Origin: Amycolatopsis nigrescens CSC17Ta-90
GTDB lineage: Bacteria > Actinomycetota > Actinomycetes > Mycobacteriales > Pseudonocardiaceae
Direction of reading: 5' to 3'
Assembly (NCBI RefSeq): GCF_000384315.1
Contig: NZ_ARVW01000001.1
Span: 4,650,157 to 4,714,156, forward strand
Length of the DNA: 64,000 nt
The notes below the pieces were generated by a model that worked only from the letters and a program-made list of their open reading frames with translations, made no database searches and was not told where the DNA came from. Shown here in pieces: positions 7,717-16,350 of the stretch (position 1 is its first letter; every line of letters starts with the position of its first letter). The position numbers and the translations under genes are program-made.

Positions 7717-9399
7717 ATGACCTCCTACGGCCGGCTTGTGCGCTTGGTGGACCGGTGGAACGGGCGACGGGACGGCCGCGCGGGCATACCGCTGCCCGCC
7801 AGGGTGCCGCTGTCCACCCCGTATCGGGACCGGCTGATCGGCTGGGCTCGGGCGGAGTACGAGCAGGAACGCCTTGCCTACCAGGCGATCCGCGCGGAGG
7901 ACCAGCGCCGGCTCGCGGCCGCCCAGACGAGGCGGCGGGCGGCCGAGGCCGCACTGGCCCTGGCCAGGACACGGGCGGGCGAACTGGCCGTCCGGCCTGC
8001 CGAGCCGGTGCTGACCCAGCGCAGGCTCGGCGAGGAGGACCAGCCCGAACGAATGGTCCGGTTGCGCAGGCTTCGGGAGCACGCGCGCCGGTTGACGGCC
8101 GGCGGGGACGTGGTGCGGGCCGCACAGGCCGACGTCAAGGCCGCCGGGCGGGAGCTGGCGGCCGGCCGGAAACGGCTGCGACGGCATGCCGAGGCCGCGG
8201 GCGAGCGGGTACGGCAGGTGCATGCGCTTTGCCACCAGCGGCTCGCCTGGTACCGGTACGAACTCCTCCGCTGCCATCCCCGCGGCGGGCTGGTGGCGCA
8301 GGCGATGGATGTGCTCGAGCCCGCGCTGCCCGAGTGGCTTCGGGAACAGGCTGGGCTGGCCGAGCCGGAACCGCTGCCGCCCGCGCTCGATCCGTTGCCC
8401 GCGCTGGACCCGCCACCCGCGCCCGACCCGGTCGGCGAGGCGTACCCGATCCGCGGCAGGCTGGTCCTCGGTTCCTCGGCGGCCCGCGCGGACATCGTGC
8501 TGCGTGGCTGCGGCATCGGTGCCGAACATGCGGTGGTGGCACGGAAAGGCGACCGCGTCCTGCTGCGGGACCTCAGCCGTGGCGGAACCTTCCGCGACGG
8601 AAGGCCGGTGCGGCGGGCCCAGCTCACGCCGGGCGTGGCCTTCGACGTCGCCGAGCACCGCTTCCAGGTCAACGCGGACGGAAACTGGCTGATCCGGACC
8701 CACATCGGCGGATTCGGCCTGGTCGTGTCCGGGCTGTCCAGCCAGGTGCGGGGTGGGCCGGAGCTGACGCGGATGTCGTTCACCCAGCGGGCTGGCACGG
8801 TACTGGCGCTGCTCGAACCGTCCGAACCGGACACGAGCGCGTTGTTCCTGGCGCTGCTGGGGCAGCTCCCGTCGAGCGGTGCGCTGTATTTCCACGGCAT
8901 GAACATGCGGACCCATTTCCACCAGATCAGGACCTGGACCGGTTTCGTGCCGAGGCGGCCTGATTTGGACAGAAGTGCGCTTTCCGAGGTGCGGCTTTCG
9001 ATCGCCGCCGAGCTCATGGCCGGGCCACGGCTGCTGATGCTGGACGCGCCGGTGTCAGGTCTCGGCCGCCGTGCTGCCCGCGCCGTCATGACCGATCTCC
9101 GGCGGGTCGCGGCCGGCGGCTGCACGGTGCTGCTGAGCACCCGCTCGATGCGGGATCTCCGGTTCGCCGATCAGGTGGTGGTGGCCGGCACGAAGGGGCG
9201 TGTCGTGTTCAGCGGGGATCCGGCCGCGCTGCCGGCGGCCCTCGGTGCGGACAACGATGCGGAGCTGAGAAAGGTGCTCGCCGCGTTCGAGAAGAGCCTG
9301 GCCCGAAAGTACTTCGCCGGGCCGGAAGCGAGCGATGCGCGCAGGCGTGCCGCCGCGGCGGCGGGAAAGGCGTGGGACACAAGGGGGACAGAAGAATGA
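7717..9399 (+). CDS. Coiled-coil, FHA and degenerate ABC-ATPase fusion protein
   Basis: A 560-residue cytosolic protein. Residues 1-200 are basic and coiled, with an entry module shared with the gene at 4587. A Pro-rich linker (200-240) leads to an FHA domain at ~242-319 (RLVLGSSAARADIVL...EHAVV...LRDLSRGGTF), which should bind phosphothreonine. Residues ~335-510 align with the ABCG-like ATPase that follows FHA domains in Rv1747-type transporters, but the catalytic motifs are lost. The P-loop reads EPSEPDTS (no Gly or Lys), the Q-loop Gln is Arg413, the signature is LSEVR, Walker B is LLMLDAP (Glu to Ala444) and the H-loop His is Arg476. The helical subdomain before the signature is also deleted. 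It is probably a pseudo-ATPase scaffold. It lies 16 bases after the OmpA-like lipoprotein gene. Confidence 0.85.
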   Translation: MTSYGRLVRLVDRWNGRRDGRAGIPLPARVPLSTPYRDRLIGWARAEYEQERLAYQAIRAEDQRRLAAAQTRRRAAEAALALARTRAGELAVRPAEPVLTQRRLGEEDQPERMVRLRRLREHARRLTAGGDVVRAAQADVKAAGRELAAGRKRLRRHAEAAGERVRQVHALCHQRLAWYRYELLRCHPRGGLVAQAMDVLEPALPEWLREQAGLAEPEPLPPALDPLPALDPPPAPDPVGEAYPIRGRLVLGSSAARADIVLRGCGIGAEHAVVARKGDRVLLRDLSRGGTFRDGRPVRRAQLTPGVAFDVAEHRFQVNADGNWLIRTHIGGFGLVVSGLSSQVRGGPELTRMSFTQRAGTVLALLEPSEPDTSALFLALLGQLPSSGALYFHGMNMRTHFHQIRTWTGFVPRRPDLDRSALSEVRLSIAAELMAGPRLLMLDAPVSGLGRRAARAVMTDLRRVAAGGCTVLLSTRSMRDLRFADQVVVAGTKGRVVFSGDPAALPAALGADNDAELRKVLAAFEKSLARKYFAGPEASDARRRAAAAAGKAWDTRGTEE

Positions 9400-9510
9400 C
9401 AATCAATTCTCCACCGGGCCGCCTGGTCGTGGAATGGCTATGCTGCGTTCGTACTTTTCGAAATCGTTTCCCGCGCCCATTCCGGGCCAACTGAAATACG
9501 AGGACATTTC

Positions 9511-12500
9511 ATGTCGCACCGTCGAAACCGGTTGGCGATCCTCGTCGTCCTGTTGAGTGTGCTGACCGGGTGCACCAGCGCGCCGGCAGCACCGCCGGCA
9601 CCGCCCCCATCCGCCACTGGTGCGCCTGCCGCGCCGCAGCCGGAGCCGAGTTTCCTGATCTCGTATGCGGCAGCGGCCGGAAGGCTGGACGGGCTGGACC
9701 CGGCGGAGGCGGACGAGCAGCTCAGGGACTGGGCCCGCACCGGGCTGGCCGCCCAGCTGGAGATGGACACCGCGCGGCTGCGCGACGCGAGCTTCGATGC
9801 CCTTCCGGTCCGCGATACTGGCCTCGCCGACGTCACCCGGCAGCCCATCGGCCCTGGACGCGCACTGGACGACGGGAACGGCGTGCTGCACCTGCTGGTC
9901 CCGCGCGGCGATCCGCACCGGGCCCGTACCGTCGGGCTGCTGCTGGACCAGCATCGCGCCGACGCAGGCGCTGATCCGCCGAAGGTTCAGCTGCACGACT
10001 ACGAGATCCTCCCCGGCCCGCGGGCGATCTCGATGACGGTCGGGAAGCCTGTTCCGGCGGCCGAGGTGCGGGCGGCGAACGGGTACGTCTCGATGCGCGT
10101 GGACGGGCTCGGTGAGCTGACCGATTTCCTGGCGAAGACCCGGCACCTTGCGGGGCTGGAGGTGCGCGGGGCGGAGACCTGGGCGGAAGGCTGGAACTGG
10201 CCCGACGTGCCGGCCGCGGCGATCAGCGTGGAAGACGTTTCCGTCCTGCAACGGGGTTATTCCGCGACGTCCGGTCCGCTGCCCGGCTTCTCCCTGGACC
10301 CGGGTCCGGATGAGACCGTGGACGACCTGCGTGCCCTCGTGCCGGGGCTGAGCCCGGCGACGGCCGAAAAGGTGGCCGCCGGGGGTGGGAGCGAACTCCG
10401 GCAGGGGATCGTGAACGCGCTTTTCGGTGACGAACCGCCACCGGCGGGGCTTCCCGCGGACCGTACCCGACTCTGGGCCCTCCTCCAGGCGCTGGACGGG
10501 CGGCCGGCTTATAGCCAGGCGCGGTTCGATGGGCCGCTGGCCGGCACCGAGGTCGGGATGTCGCTATTCTACGCGGATATCCAGGCGAAGAACTGGGCGA
10601 ACGGGGTTGGTGACGGAGTACCGGCCAAGGCCGTTCCCGGGTTCGTTCCCGATCCGGACGCGGCGACCCCGTGGGGGCACTGCCCCGAGGGCGACCAGTC
10701 GCTGAGCGAGTCGGGCAGGCTCTGGTTCGGGCAGGCCGAATCCGGCTTCGCCTTCGGCACCAACCGCATCAGCATGGGCGCCCAAGCGACAAGGCTGTTC
10801 GCGAAGTCCGATGGCGACGCCGGTGCCGAGGTCGAGCCCAGTTACGCCGCCTCCCGCGGACTCGCGTGGTGGGACAAGCATTTCCAGGCTGTTTCGGATT
10901 TCGAACCGCAGTATCAGCGCGTGGATCAGATCATGCGCTGGAGCGGCGCGCTGGAGTGGTTGGTCACCAAGACGGGCCAGCGGCTGCCGGAGCCGGCCAG
11001 TCCGGCGAATCCCGGTCTCCGGTTCGCGGAATGGTATAGCCAGCACCAGGAACTGAAGGAACGGTCTCCGATCGACTTCGTGACGCCGCCGTCCGCGACG
11101 CAGGAAGCGGTACTGGCGAAGCCGTCGAAGACCTTCAAGGACTGCGGGTCCACCACGATCACCGGTGGTGTTTCGCTCGGTGACCTGCTCACCCGGCGAG
11201 GAGACCGGAACTACCAGCCCGAGCTGCCCCCGCCGGTCCGCCGCGCCGGTCTGATCGAGAGCTCCACTTTGGACCCGGCGACCAGGACCGGGCAGATCAA
11301 GGATGTCTCGCTCGACGGCGCCGGCAAGGTGGAGAGCTACCGCGAGCGAACGTTCTCGCCGCTGGCCGAGGGCAAGGCGGCCGTCGAGACCATCGCCAGC
11401 GGCCGCAAGGAAGTTTCCCTCGGCGGCCTGAAGGTCCAGGACGACGCGAGCGCTGCCCGGCAGGTCAAGAACGAGTTCACCGCGGGTGCGGGAATCGTAG
11501 AGGAGACGGTCGAGGTCCAGGGCACCGTGCTGGGCACGCTGCGGGCGGCGAAGGACCGCGACTCGGTCGACATCGCCTGGCAGCGAGGCACGGTGGACCG
11601 GGCCGTGCGGCTGTCCAAGTTGATGCAGGAGCGCTGGGGCGCCGAGCCCACCGACGGGGCTTTGCTCAGCTACCAGAAGCCCGGCGGCGGGATCCAGTAC
11701 CAGCTGGACGGGCCGGATGGCCCGTGGCTGGTGACCGCCAGAGAGCTGTCGTCGCCCGATGGCGAGCTCACCTTCCGGCTCGGCGCGCCGCCTGCCCAAG
11801 GTGGCCGCGCGGAATACACGCTGGGCGGTCCGCGAGGGCCTCCCGAGCTGGGCGGGCCGGAGCAGATGCTGGCCATCACCCCGAGGAACGGCGAGCATTC
11901 GGCGAGGATCGAGCCCACTGACACGCCGGCGTCGGGCGCCAGGGCCGTCCAGGTTGCCACTTTGGAAGGGGAGCCCTTCCCCGTTTCCCAGCGCGGCGAG
12001 CAGTGGCTGGTGCCGCGAAAGGAGCTCGACCGCGGGACCGAGTTCTCCGCCGCGTTCGCGAAGTTCAACGACCTCGACCAGGCGATGGCGGCGGCCAAGA
12101 CGGCAGGGGACCGCTATGCCAGGGCAGTTTCCCTCGACGGGAGCGGGGTCGCGCTGGTCGACAAGGACAAGGTGACCGTCGTGTCGAACTTCCATCCCTG
12201 GTCGACCTCCGTGCTCAACGCGATCGTTCCGGGACACCCGGCGCCGCTGTTCGCCTTCGCGGGTAAGGAAATCCGGTACGTCGGACTGGAGCCGGTCAAG
12301 GCCGATCCCGGCAAGCAGGCCGAACATTCGACGCTCGGCCAGGCGCTGGGCAAGGGGATGGACGTGTTCGTGCACGAGAACGCCCGGGTACTGCACGGGC
12401 AATCGGACGGTGCGTTCATCGCGGACGTGCTACCCCGCGAGACCGCCGTGACCATCGTCCAGGCCACCGTCGAGACGCCCGCGGGCACGCAGAGGTCGGT

Positions 12501-12759
12501 CTGGCAGCCCGACATCCGCGTGTACCAGGACGTCCAATGGCAGCGGGTCGGCGTCGGCGGCATCCCGTCGGGCGGCGGATTCTTCCGCGGCCCTGGTTTC
12601 GGCACCGTCGTGACCGGCCCGCCCCCGAGCACGGCCGCTACGACCACCACCGCCGCCGCCAATAGTCCCAGCGCGCCTGTCCCGGCGGCCGGGGACAGGC
12701 TGGCGATCCTGCTGGTCTGCCCGGACATCGACCCGGCGCTGCCGGGGTGCGGGTCGTGA
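9511..12759 (+). CDS. Very large lipoprotein of unknown family
   Basis: A 1082-residue exported lipoprotein. The signal peptide ends in LTGC with Cys21 as the predicted lipid anchor, followed by a Pro/Ala tether. GAGGA lies six bases before the ATG. No catalytic motif is recognised. The middle (~300-520) is aromatic-rich and globular (FAWWDKHF-type segments around WWDKHFQAVSDFEPQYQR). The part from ~560 has repeated charged strands suggesting beta structure. Residues ~1000-1060 are Gly/Pro/Thr-rich low complexity, and the extreme end has a Cys pair (VCPDIDPALPGCG) that could form a disulphide. The stop overlaps the CHAT gene start by four bases, so synthesis of this surface protein is coupled to a cytosolic protease. 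A sensor or ligand-binding role is inference. Confidence 0.8.
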   Translation: MSHRRNRLAILVVLLSVLTGCTSAPAAPPAPPPSATGAPAAPQPEPSFLISYAAAAGRLDGLDPAEADEQLRDWARTGLAAQLEMDTARLRDASFDALPVRDTGLADVTRQPIGPGRALDDGNGVLHLLVPRGDPHRARTVGLLLDQHRADAGADPPKVQLHDYEILPGPRAISMTVGKPVPAAEVRAANGYVSMRVDGLGELTDFLAKTRHLAGLEVRGAETWAEGWNWPDVPAAAISVEDVSVLQRGYSATSGPLPGFSLDPGPDETVDDLRALVPGLSPATAEKVAAGGGSELRQGIVNALFGDEPPPAGLPADRTRLWALLQALDGRPAYSQARFDGPLAGTEVGMSLFYADIQAKNWANGVGDGVPAKAVPGFVPDPDAATPWGHCPEGDQSLSESGRLWFGQAESGFAFGTNRISMGAQATRLFAKSDGDAGAEVEPSYAASRGLAWWDKHFQAVSDFEPQYQRVDQIMRWSGALEWLVTKTGQRLPEPASPANPGLRFAEWYSQHQELKERSPIDFVTPPSATQEAVLAKPSKTFKDCGSTTITGGVSLGDLLTRRGDRNYQPELPPPVRRAGLIESSTLDPATRTGQIKDVSLDGAGKVESYRERTFSPLAEGKAAVETIASGRKEVSLGGLKVQDDASAARQVKNEFTAGAGIVEETVEVQGTVLGTLRAAKDRDSVDIAWQRGTVDRAVRLSKLMQERWGAEPTDGALLSYQKPGGGIQYQLDGPDGPWLVTARELSSPDGELTFRLGAPPAQGGRAEYTLGGPRGPPELGGPEQMLAITPRNGEHSARIEPTDTPASGARAVQVATLEGEPFPVSQRGEQWLVPRKELDRGTEFSAAFAKFNDLDQAMAAAKTAGDRYARAVSLDGSGVALVDKDKVTVVSNFHPWSTSVLNAIVPGHPAPLFAFAGKEIRYVGLEPVKADPGKQAEHSTLGQALGKGMDVFVHENARVLHGQSDGAFIADVLPRETAVTIVQATVETPAGTQRSVWQPDIRVYQDVQWQRVGVGGIPSGGGFFRGPGFGTVVTGPPPSTAATTTTAAANSPSAPVPAAGDRLAILLVCPDIDPALPGCGS

Positions 12760-15524
12760 CCGCATCCCGCGGCGGGCGGCCGATCAGGCTCGTCGACGGC
12801 TCCCCGCTCGCGCGGGCGGTCACCGAGGCCGGCCACGCGTACCGGCGGAAGGACGTGTCCACTGTGGACGCTGCCTACCGCCGGGCTTGCGAGCTCGCCG
12901 CCGCGGACGGCGGTGGGGAGGTCTGGGACGTGCTGGCGGTCGAGCACTCCGCACGACTGCTGGAGCTGGCAGACGCCGCACGGGCGCTGGACCGGTGCGA
13001 GGAGTACCTGGCCGAGGCGGGCCCGGAGCATGTCGAACTCCTGTTGGTGCGCGCGGAGATCCATGGCTCACTGGGCGACCACACCGCGGCCGCGGCCGAC
13101 GCCGGGTCGATCCGTGCCGCGCTCGGCGACCGGACCTGGTCGCTGACCGCCGACAGCCATGCGCGGCTGCTCCGGGCGGAAGGGCTGGCCGCCGCGGACC
13201 GCCATGAGTTCGGTCGGGCCGGAAAGCTGCTGGGCGGAGCAGGGCGGGCCTTCTTCTCCGCGGGGAACGAGACCGCGGTGGCCGCGATCGACAAGGACCT
13301 GCGGCAGATCGAGGTCCAGCGGGGTGCGGAATCCGCCGTGGATCAAGCACTTCAGGCCGAGCAGCCGAGGACGGCCGCCGACTACCTGCGGCTCGCCCTG
13401 GCCCTCAAGCGCGACCTGCGGTACGAGAAAGCCGCCGCCGTGCTGCGCGAAGGCGTGGACGATCCCGGTGTCGACCCGGCGCTGCACCTGGAACTGCTGT
13501 GCGAGCTCATCGTGCTGCTCCGCGCGATCCGCCGGTACGGAGAGGTCGAAGCGCTGTATGCGCGACTCGCGATGGCCGCCCAGCAGGTCCCCGATCGACG
13601 GCTGGCGCAGAAGACCTTGGACCGGGTGCAGACCACCGGCTTGCTCGGCTCGACCCAGTTCGAGCATGAGCTCGGCCTCGCTCGCCGCCTGGTCGACGAG
13701 ACCAGGCTCAACGACCCGGAGACCAAGGATCGCCCCCGTCCCGCGAAATGCCGGTGGCGGCTGGACAAGGCCGAGGAGACGCTGCACCGGCTCTCCAAAC
13801 AGACGCGGCACGGCGTGGACGCCATCACCTGGCACCTGGCCGCCGCGGAACTCGAACTGGCCAGGCATCTCCTCTCCAACAAGGAAGACCTCCTCACCGA
13901 AGCGGTCAAGCACCTCCTCACGGTCATCGATCGCACCGACGGGACATCGCTGATGGAGGTCAGGGCCTCGGCGCTGCGTCTGCTCGGCCACACGTACTAC
14001 TTCCAGGCCGACGCGCGGAATCTCGACGACCGCGCCGCGCGCTGCTGGGATGCGGCGTACCGCATCGAGGAGGACGTCGCCGGACGGCAGGAAACCGTCG
14101 AGGTGCGGCTGGGGATGCTGCTGGCCGCGCCGGACGAGCACGACGAGCGGGTCAGGGCGGCCGCCGCGGCGGTGCATCGTCGGCACGTCACGGCCGAGGC
14201 TTTGCCCGAGGGCGAGCAGGAGCCCGACGAGTGGAACCCCGAAGCCATCGCCGCGGTCGTCGCCGCGATGGAGGCGGCCAAGGGAGCGACGATCCTCGGT
14301 GACACCCGCCGCGACCTGCCCAGGCTGAACGACCTCGCGGGTGCGCGGCGATGGCTGGCGGAGGTGACCCGCGACCTGCCCCGGTCCCAGGCCGTCTGGA
14401 TGATGCACGCGACCCCGGGCTGGGTGCATCACGCGCTCCTCTGGCGCGACGGTGGTGTCGCGTACACCTCGGTCCCGGCGCGGGCCGACCTGCTCATGGA
14501 CGCGATCAGGCGCCTCAGGTCCTACTGGAGCGAAGCCGCCTTGGACCCAGGTATCAGCGATGGTGGCTTCGAACGGTCGCTCGCGGACATCGCCGAAATG
14601 ATCGGCGTCGCCCACGTGCTCCCCGGGTTGATCCCACCGGAGGTCGGCCGGATCGCGATCGTGGCGGGCGGCGACCTGTCCGACATCCCGTTCGCGGGCA
14701 TCCTGATTCCGAAAACCGGGGAGCGCGTCGCCTCGCGGTACGCGCTGTCCGACCTGCCCTGCCTGTCCGCGCGGCGCTCGCTCCAGCAGCGATCCCGGCG
14801 CCAACGCGGCGACCGCAGGCTGCTGGTCAGCCCGCCTGACGACCAGCTCACCAAGGCCGGGAAGCCGCCCTGGCGTAAACGGCGGGACCTGCTGAAAGAC
14901 GAGAACGCCACGCCGGCGGCACTGCGGGCGAAACTGGCGGCGCACCAACATCGGCTGGTCCGGATCGACAGCCACGGCGAGCACGCGCACGAGGATTCGG
15001 ACCGGTCCAGCTTGCAACTCGCACCCGCGGGCCCGAACGGCCAGGTCAGTCCGGAGGAACTACAGGAGATGGACCTGAGCCACTGCGGAACCGTGGTACT
15101 CGGCGCCTGTGAATCCGGCATGGCGCAGCGCCGGGGCCGGGACGAACGCACCGGTTTCGTGCGCTCCGCGGTACAAGCGGGCGCGGCCTCGGTGATCGCG
15201 GCCAGGTGGGTCGCCGCGGATCCCGTGGCGGCGGTCGTGCTGGACCGTTTCGAACGCCGCGTCCGCTACCTGCCGCGTGATGTGGCGCTCCAGCGTGCCC
15301 AGCTCGACGTGCTGGCGGACGCCGGAGGACTCCTGACCGGCGTGCCCGCTCACGATCATCCGGCCCGATGGGCCTGCTGGACCCTTTACGGCGACGCCGG
15401 CCGGCAGACCGGGGCCGGCCCGGCCCGGCGCTTGCTTCGCCGCATCCTCGACAACTGGAGGTTCCGTGCCCTATCCCGCCAGATTCACCAGGTCCAAGGT
15501 CTTCGTCTCGTTCGCCGGCGATGA
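12756..15524 (+). CDS. TPR-rich protein with C-terminal CHAT protease domain
   Basis: About 922 residues. Residues 1-530 are Ala/Leu-rich helical repeats of TPR type (for example LLELADAARALDRCEEYLAE). The last ~400 residues form a CHAT caspase-like peptidase. The catalytic pair is visible: His740 in RIDSHGEHAHE and Cys785 in VVLGACESGMAQ, followed by the usual TGFVRSAVQAGAASVIAARW. CHAT proteases act as effectors in several bacterial conflict systems (for example the Craspase and gasdermin-linked proteases); that is family knowledge. GTG 12756 overlaps the lipoprotein stop (GTGA) and is the preferred start; GTG 12747 is in frame. The TIR gene begins within its last 59 bases. The substrate is unknown. 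Confidence 0.88.
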   Translation: MTASRGGRPIRLVDGSPLARAVTEAGHAYRRKDVSTVDAAYRRACELAAADGGGEVWDVLAVEHSARLLELADAARALDRCEEYLAEAGPEHVELLLVRAEIHGSLGDHTAAAADAGSIRAALGDRTWSLTADSHARLLRAEGLAAADRHEFGRAGKLLGGAGRAFFSAGNETAVAAIDKDLRQIEVQRGAESAVDQALQAEQPRTAADYLRLALALKRDLRYEKAAAVLREGVDDPGVDPALHLELLCELIVLLRAIRRYGEVEALYARLAMAAQQVPDRRLAQKTLDRVQTTGLLGSTQFEHELGLARRLVDETRLNDPETKDRPRPAKCRWRLDKAEETLHRLSKQTRHGVDAITWHLAAAELELARHLLSNKEDLLTEAVKHLLTVIDRTDGTSLMEVRASALRLLGHTYYFQADARNLDDRAARCWDAAYRIEEDVAGRQETVEVRLGMLLAAPDEHDERVRAAAAAVHRRHVTAEALPEGEQEPDEWNPEAIAAVVAAMEAAKGATILGDTRRDLPRLNDLAGARRWLAEVTRDLPRSQAVWMMHATPGWVHHALLWRDGGVAYTSVPARADLLMDAIRRLRSYWSEAALDPGISDGGFERSLADIAEMIGVAHVLPGLIPPEVGRIAIVAGGDLSDIPFAGILIPKTGERVASRYALSDLPCLSARRSLQQRSRRQRGDRRLLVSPPDDQLTKAGKPPWRKRRDLLKDENATPAALRAKLAAHQHRLVRIDSHGEHAHEDSDRSSLQLAPAGPNGQVSPEELQEMDLSHCGTVVLGACESGMAQRRGRDERTGFVRSAVQAGAASVIAARWVAADPVAAVVLDRFERRVRYLPRDVALQRAQLDVLADAGGLLTGVPAHDHPARWACWTLYGDAGRQTGAGPARRLLRRILDNWRFRALSRQIHQVQGLRLVRRR

Positions 15525-16350
15525 CCGGCCGATGGCCGAGCGGCTCGGGAAGGAGCTGGACGAGCGCGGCATCGAGGCATTCATCGACGTGCAGCACATC
15601 CTGCCCGGTGAGAACCTCGTGCTGGCCATCGATAAGGCCATCGACGAGTCCGACTACTTCGTGCTGCTGTGGTCGCGGCACACGGTCGACCGCCCCTGGG
15701 TGGACCTGGAGTGGACCACCGCACTCGCGCGCGACCTCGACCGCCGGCGCTCCTTTCTGTTCGTCGTGCGCCTGGACAGCACCCCGTTGCCTCCGATCCT
15801 GGGCATGCGCAGGTACCTCGACGCCTTCGGCTCCTGGGAGGCGGTCGCGGACGAGCTCGCGGCGACCTGGCACCGGGACCGGGAGGTCGGGATGCCCGTA
15901 CTGCCCGCACTACGTGAAGTGGACGTATTCGACGGCGAACCGACAATCGTCCTCTACGTGCGCAACCTGGACCTTTCCGTGGCGCATGTGGTCGCGATGC
16001 CGTCCTCGGTCACCGGGGCTGAGCTGAAGGACGAGGTGCGCAAGGCACTCGCGCTCCCGGACCGGGTGCCGGCCCTGGACGGCAAGGTGGGGCTGAACTT
16101 CCACTATCGGTTCAGCATCGACGGCGAGACGATTCCCGATCAGTCGTCTGCCCTGCGCATCACCGACGGCAGCATGATCGACCTCGAGGTGACGATGAGC
16201 TCCTGGGGGCCCAAGGGGTCGAACGGCGATGTCACCTACCGGCGGAAAGCGCTCGGCTCCGAACGGGACGAGCCCGCCAAGCTGCATCCGGATATGCCCC
16301 ACGTCCTGATCAACTCGGCCTTCGAGCATCTGGAACCCCGCCCGCGCTGA
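15466..16350 (+). CDS. TIR-domain protein with C-terminal ubiquitin-like beta-grasp domain
   Basis: A 294-residue protein. Residues 10-135 form a TIR domain: KVFVSFAGDDRPMAERLGKE, then a DYFVLLWSRHTVDR strand. The motif W78-V-D-L-E82 fits the WxxxE glutamate needed for NAD cleavage in enzymatic TIRs. Residues ~158-245 look like a ubiquitin/YukD beta-grasp: strand TIVLYVRNLDLS, helix GAELKDEVRKALALPD, then YRFSIDGETI...LRITDGSMIDLEVTM. A polar tail follows. The GTG start has GGAG eight bases upstream and lies inside the CHAT gene, so the two are translationally coupled. The 3' end overlaps the convergent gene by 41 bases. The TIR call is firm; the beta-grasp call rests on pattern reading and needs a structure check. 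Confidence 0.85.
   Translation: MPYPARFTRSKVFVSFAGDDRPMAERLGKELDERGIEAFIDVQHILPGENLVLAIDKAIDESDYFVLLWSRHTVDRPWVDLEWTTALARDLDRRRSFLFVVRLDSTPLPPILGMRRYLDAFGSWEAVADELAATWHRDREVGMPVLPALREVDVFDGEPTIVLYVRNLDLSVAHVVAMPSSVTGAELKDEVRKALALPDRVPALDGKVGLNFHYRFSIDGETIPDQSSALRITDGSMIDLEVTMSSWGPKGSNGDVTYRRKALGSERDEPAKLHPDMPHVLINSAFEHLEPRPR

Noticed and set aside
10564..12402. 612-codon minus-strand frame opposite the large lipoprotein
   Set aside because: Arg-rich shadow with no ribosome-binding site; the plus-strand frame has a signal peptide and lipobox.
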